The position numbers and the translations under genes were made by a program. DNA of 21,664 nt from the NCBI GenBank assembly GCA_002437245.1, contig DJOQ01000014.1:1-21664 (forward strand), in the 5' to 3' direction. Shown here one piece after another: positions 20,827 through 21,664 of this stretch (the stretch's first letter is position 1; each line of letters opens with the position of its first letter). Source of the DNA: Ruminococcaceae bacterium UBA6434. Its GTDB lineage: Bacteria; Bacillota; Clostridia; Oscillospirales; Acutalibacteraceae. Below the pieces are notes generated by a model. It had not been told where the DNA came from. It made no database searches and saw nothing but the letters and a program-made list of their open reading frames with translations.

Positions 20827-21438
20827 ATGAAAAACAAGAAAAATAAGAAGGCTGTTACTGTTGTATCGGTAATTTTAATAGTGCTGATTTTGATTGCGGT
20901 TGCTGTAATATCCGTGCACAAATACCGCGAGGCAACCATAAATAAAAACATTCAAAAAATCAATATTTCGTGGTCTGAATTTTATCCGACGAATGAAAAT
21001 GATTTGAGCAAATTTCCCGCTTATACCGTTAACAACTGCGACGTTTTTTGTAAGTATAAAATCAATGATAACGGCACAGGCGATACTGTGATAAGAACAG
21101 ATTTAAAAATCAGTGACTATGTTCCGTATACAATCAAATACACTTTAAAAAATGATTCGGATTATAACATTGAAAGCACACATATTTGCGGACAGTATTC
21201 TTCCGATGTCGTTATTACAGAGGTTAATACAGATTGGGGCTATTGGTATGGTCCTTCTGTAAGCTCGCACTCACAGCAAACTTTTGAATCGCTTGTTTGG
21301 GTAAAAAAAGATTTAACCCAAAGTCAGGTGGACGAAATTTTCAAAACATTGGAATTTAATTGCGATATATCGGTTGACTGTACATCCGGTAACGAATGGA
21401 ATCCAAAGACTGTTACATTGAAATGTTCACATGAATAA
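20827..21438 (+). CDS. Membrane-anchored extracytoplasmic protein of unknown function
   Basis: 203 aa. A Lys-rich start (MKNKKNKK) and one hydrophobic helix (about residues 9-29) give an uncleaved anchor with the rest outside. The exterior part is beta-rich, with cysteines in NNCDVFCKY, HICGQYSS, NCDISVDC and LKC, which could form disulfides, and many aromatic residues (DWGYWYGPS). The C-terminal TLEFNCDISVDC...VTLKC suggests an immunoglobulin-like sandwich, but I do not recognise a family. The ATG at 20827 has GGGGGA 7 bases upstream; the longer frame from 20605 runs through the terminator and promoter. It is a single gene with its own palindrome-controlled promoter. Confidence 0.75.
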   Translation: MKNKKNKKAVTVVSVILIVLILIAVAVISVHKYREATINKNIQKINISWSEFYPTNENDLSKFPAYTVNNCDVFCKYKINDNGTGDTVIRTDLKISDYVPYTIKYTLKNDSDYNIESTHICGQYSSDVVITEVNTDWGYWYGPSVSSHSQQTFESLVWVKKDLTQSQVDEIFKTLEFNCDISVDCTSGNEWNPKTVTLKCSHE

Positions 21439-21470
21439 TTCTCTGTTTTAACCGCACATAACGTGTTTTA

Positions 21471-21587
21471 ATGTATATATTCTTGTACAAATATATATGG
21501 GACGATGAATGTGTCAAAACCATTGAAGTCGGTTCATATGCCGAGATTGGGGCTAAAAGTAATGGATATACTTTTATTTCCCGGTAA
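21471..21587 (+). pseudogene. Short ORF, possibly a gene fragment
   Basis: 38 codons beginning MYIFLYKYIWDDE and containing TIEVGSYAEIGAKSNGY. No RBS precedes it, and an in-frame stop lies 4 codons upstream. It reads like the C-terminal piece of a longer protein, which I cannot identify. Confidence 0.25.
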
Positions 21588-21630
21588 AGATTGTTAGGAC
21601 AATAATTCAGCGTTTAACTCGAATAACAAA

Positions 21631-21659
21631 GTACCCCTCCTGATGTTGATATGTACCCC
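21631..21659. mobile_element. Possible IS21-family terminal repeats at the window edge
   Basis: GTACCCC occurs at 21631-21637 and again at 21653-21659 around TGATGTTGATAT. Spaced repeats of the type TGTTGATxxxGTACCCC are, from memory, common at IS21-family ends. No transposase is inside the window. Confidence 0.3.
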
Positions 21660-21664
21660 CAATA

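Overview
The window reads as a chromosomal stretch of a low-to-medium GC Firmicute, most likely a Clostridia/Eubacteriales gut-type anaerobe. The grounds are AGGAGG-type ribosome sites, TTGACA/TATAAT promoters, a Gram-positive LexA box, a perfect CIRCE (HrcA) operator, a tRNA-Lys remnant with the usual clostridial 3' half, a TM1266-family protein otherwise known from iron-hydrogenase maturation loci, and an aspartate carbamoyltransferase fused to a PyrI-type zinc ribbon. No species can be named from sequence alone.

Layout. Positions 1-238 hold a T-tailed hairpin that resembles the 3' end of a type II tracrRNA and a one-spacer CRISPR array. Positions 269-2992 are the AT-rich right part of an integrative element or prophage remnant. 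It has divergent phage-type regulators (a Cro-like 67-aa HTH protein and a 115-aa repressor without a protease domain), a LexA-controlled 51-aa gene, a chimeric DUF3800 scrap, a tyrosine integrase and the 3' half of tRNA-Lys as attachment site. The other end of the element is not visible. Host sequence follows: ABC-F ATPase and polyprenyl sugar transferase (minus), alpha/beta esterase and a glutaminase A-like protein (plus), a 92-aa hypothetical (minus), a CIRCE-controlled Hsp20 (plus), GNAT acetyltransferase and GH2 beta-galactosidase (minus), then a plus-strand series: AlkD-like repair protein, PyrB with fused zinc ribbon, iron-sulfur-type flavoprotein, thioredoxin, an attenuator-led operon (TM1266 protein, FecCD permease, ATPase, binding lipoprotein), and an anchored exported protein. 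The far right shows spaced repeats like those at IS21-family ends.

Most notable: within the element the 51-aa SOS gene appears to be matched by a structured antisense RNA encoded about 600 bases away. The RNA has its own promoter and terminator, and a hairpin loop that is exactly complementary to the start-codon region of the small gene. Because the neighbouring repressor has no self-cleavage domain, this looks like a LexA-controlled antirepressor (or toxin) held down by an antisense RNA. Second, the leader at 17152-17295 is a clear mutually exclusive terminator/antiterminator in front of the TM1266-metal-type ABC importer operon and matches no riboswitch class I can recognise.

How the genes work together: the regulator pair, small gene, antisense RNA and integrase form an element control module. 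The TM1266/FecCD/ATPase/lipoprotein set forms one importer operon with overlapping genes. The pyrB/flavoprotein pair overlaps by 4 bases, with thioredoxin close behind. The esterase, glutaminase-like protein, beta-galactosidase and sugar transferase suggest a carbohydrate-using lifestyle.
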